Source of the DNA: an uncultured Varibaculum sp.
GTDB taxonomy: Bacteria; Actinomycetota; Actinomycetes; Actinomycetales; Actinomycetaceae
Direction of reading: 5' to 3'
Assembly: GCF_902489465.1 (NCBI RefSeq)
Contig: NZ_CABTZZ010000009.1
Coordinates: 1 to 64,000 of the forward strand
DNA length: 64,000 nucleotides
Below, piece by piece: positions 62,642-64,000 of the stretch; positions within the stretch are counted from its first letter, which is position 1; every line of letters begins with the position of its first letter. The notes beneath the pieces are model-generated. The model ran no database searches. It had not been told where the DNA came from and saw only the letters and a program-made list of their open reading frames with translations. Position numbers and translations under genes: made by a program.

Positions 62642-63502
62642 TTACAGATATTGGCTGGCTAGCTGCACCGTGTGGGGACCGTAAGATCCTCCGAACAGAT
62701 TAGCGTGTACCGCCAGCATATGGATTTGATGCAAACCGATACGTTCTTGCCACCCGGACGCCAGCGGTGAGACCTGGTTATAGCCCTGGTAGATCTCCTC
62801 CAGATAGGGCTGGCCGAACACTCCCAGCGCCGCTAAATCAGTCTCCGCGTGTCCGCCGGAGGGAGCCGGGTCGATAAGCACTCCCACCACCTCAGGCAGG
62901 GGCTGATCTAACTTATCGCCCAGTCCCGCACTAGCAGGAAAATGCTTTAAAGCTCTCGAGGGCGCCCACATTACGTTCCCGGTCCACAGGTCACCGTGAA
63001 TCCGAGCGGCCTTGGCTTTTACTAGCTCCGGTTCGGGAACGTCGAAGATTCCATCCCGCAAACGCTCGGCCAACCGCTCTAAAACTGCCGCTCCGGCCGA
63101 ATCGATCGAACCATTATCGAGGGCAGGCGGCAGGTTAGGCATGATCCTATGATCAGCGAAAAACTCACCCCAGTTTTGCCCGGCGTCCTCATAAATTAAT
63201 TCTAGGCGGGAGCGACCCATGTAGCCGGGGCCGGAATAACCTAGCGGAGGCTGACCAAACCAATCAGCTCCCCCCGCATGGGTAATCGCCAGTGCCGCCC
63301 CGAAAGCCCGCGCCGCTTCGCTGGTGATAGCGGTAGAGGGGATTAGTTCGGTGTCTAAAAACCCGTGTCCGGAAGCCGCAACTCGTACTACGTGCGCCCC
63401 GCCTTTATCCATGGGCTCCGCCAGCCACTTTAGCCCTAGTTCTTCAAGCTCCAGAGCTTCGGGATGGCGATTATCAACCTTGTGGTAAACCTGCTCACTC
63501 AT
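62642..63502 (-). CDS. Fructosamine kinase-family protein
   Basis: 286 aa from ATG 63502 (MSEQVYHK). A longer frame begins at 63529, but a CACAAT -10-like box ends six bases before 63502, fitting a leaderless start there. The kinase-like fold is shown by THAGGADWFGQPP in the N-terminal half, HGDLWTGNV (about 172-180, catalytic Asp) and LIDPAPSGGHAETDLAAL (about 214-231, the DFG-equivalent DP). Such enzymes phosphorylate protein-bound fructosamine or ribulosamine in deglycation. The divergent gene is argS. Family is sure, substrate is not. Confidence 0.88.
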   Translation of the reverse strand: MSEQVYHKVDNRHPEALELEELGLKWLAEPMDKGGAHVVRVAASGHGFLDTELIPSTAITSEAARAFGAALAITHAGGADWFGQPPLGYSGPGYMGRSRLELIYEDAGQNWGEFFADHRIMPNLPPALDNGSIDSAGAAVLERLAERLRDGIFDVPEPELVKAKAARIHGDLWTGNVMWAPSRALKHFPASAGLGDKLDQPLPEVVGVLIDPAPSGGHAETDLAALGVFGQPYLEEIYQGYNQVSPLASGWQERIGLHQIHMLAVHANLFGGSYGPHTVQLASQYL

Positions 63503-63539
63503 ACCCCCATTGTGCCAGCTGGCTACCATTGTGGGCTAG

Positions 63540-63586
63540 CTCGCCAGATTTGGCGAGAAATACGCCTGGCAGTCTAGGCTTAAAGT
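63540..63586 (+). promoter_or_regulatory. Leaderless argS promoter with an inverted repeat
   Basis: TAGGCT at 63575-63580 ends six bases before the argS ATG; TTGGCG at 63550-63555 is a possible -35 with a long 19-bp spacer. The -35 lies within an inverted repeat, CTCGCCA-GATT-TGGCGAG (63540-63557), which could bind a regulator acting on both divergent genes. Confidence 0.55.
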
Positions 63587-64000
63587 ATGACTCCAGAAGA
63601 ACTAAGTGCCCTAATCCGCCAGATTCTTGTTACGCAGGCAACCGAAATCGGTTTAGACCCGGATGTTATCCCGGAAACCGTGAAAGTTGAGCGTCCGCGT
63701 TCGCGCGATAATGGTGATTGGTCAACTAACGTGGCTATGCAGCTGGCAAAGAAAGCAGGTATGGCGCCCCGCGACCTCGCCGCAAAAATTACTGCCCAGC
63801 TTGACCAGGTAGCAGGCATCTCGAAAACCGAGGTGGCCGGGCCGGGATTCGTAAATATCTGGCTGGGAGCCGCCGCTGCCGGGGCACTAGTTTCCACGAT
63901 TTTGCAGGCCGGTAAACAATACGGACACTGTGACGCCTTGAGCGGGCAAAACATCAACGTAGAGTATGTATCAGCCAACCCCACCGGTCCCATCCATTTA
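63587..64000 (+). CDS. argS: Arginyl-tRNA synthetase, 5' part (cut by the window end)
   Basis: The first 138 codons are present and run out of the window in frame. The N-terminal additional domain has RDNGDWSTNVAMQLAK and GPGFVNIWL, and the class I catalytic domain begins with VEYVSANPTGPIH, the HIGH-like region of ArgRS. The enzyme charges tRNA-Arg. The mRNA appears leaderless. In many actinobacteria argS is followed by lysA and thrA-type genes, which would lie beyond the window. Confidence 0.97.
   Translation, partial: MTPEELSALIRQILVTQATEIGLDPDVIPETVKVERPRSRDNGDWSTNVAMQLAKKAGMAPRDLAAKITAQLDQVAGISKTEVAGPGFVNIWLGAAAAGALVSTILQAGKQYGHCDALSGQNINVEYVSANPTGPIHL

Overview
The window comes from a moderate-GC Actinomycetota chromosome. 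The Actinomycetaceae (Varibaculum, Mobiluncus or Actinotignum-like genera) are the best guess, but this rests on gene content and could not be tested by comparison. The clues are the crgA / sortase E / pknB / pknA / pbpA / rodA / pstP / fhaB / fhaA cell-envelope cluster with a tRNA-Leu beside it, a TTG-started rpoB followed by rpoC, a DUF3152 protein, tRNA-Met followed by rpmG, and many apparently leaderless genes in which a -10 hexamer ends exactly six bases before the start codon. No rRNA operon, CRISPR array, insertion sequence or complete prophage was seen.

Layout. 1-1712: an AlbA_2/ATPase/winged-helix regulator-like gene framed by 75-bp direct repeats that carry arrays of a TACTGGAAA motif; this is the most unusual locus. 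1769-12874: two small envelope genes, pyruvate phosphate dikinase, a CruF-like membrane protein, a fused FAD/Fe-S D-lactate-dehydrogenase-like enzyme, an unrecognised acidic protein and an alpha/beta hydrolase. 12900-15000: a dicarboxylate/amino-acid symporter bracketed by two long inverted repeats. 15100-16405: rplJ-rplL with promoter, leader hairpin and internal terminator-like attenuator. 16636-20421: a heterodimeric ABC exporter with one degenerate ATP site, followed by a three-way-junction palindromic element. 20762-23559: a polar amino-acid ABC importer. 23706-26682: a large membrane protein with a phosphatase-like ectodomain, tRNA-Tyr, tRNA-Thr, tRNA-Met and rpmG.

26867-40273: an inositol-type dehydratase/dehydrogenase pair, then the growth and division cluster. 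crgA lies divergent from sortase E and a small membrane protein; on the minus strand fhaA-fhaB-pstP-rodA-pbpA-pknA-pknB are tightly packed or overlapping, so the kinases, their phosphatase, their FHA readers and the wall polymerase/transpeptidase pair are probably co-expressed. 40185-45007: tRNA-Leu with short tandem repeats at its 3' side, a thioesterase, and an AT-richer four-gene export cluster (lipoprotein, adaptor, ATPase, FtsX-like permease) that looks accessory. 45269-51049: an NCS2 uracil/xanthine permease, a LytR_C-domain protein, and the CydDC-type thiol exporter. 51184-58845: rpoB-rpoC with promoter and terminator. 58955-64000: a secreted matrixin-like protease with a Pro/Thr/Glu-rich tail, an HtrA-type protease, a membrane protein, a fructosamine-kinase family gene and the 5' end of argS.

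Several start codons were moved downstream of the longest open frame because a Shine-Dalgarno or leaderless -10 element points to an internal start; these cases are stated in the entries.
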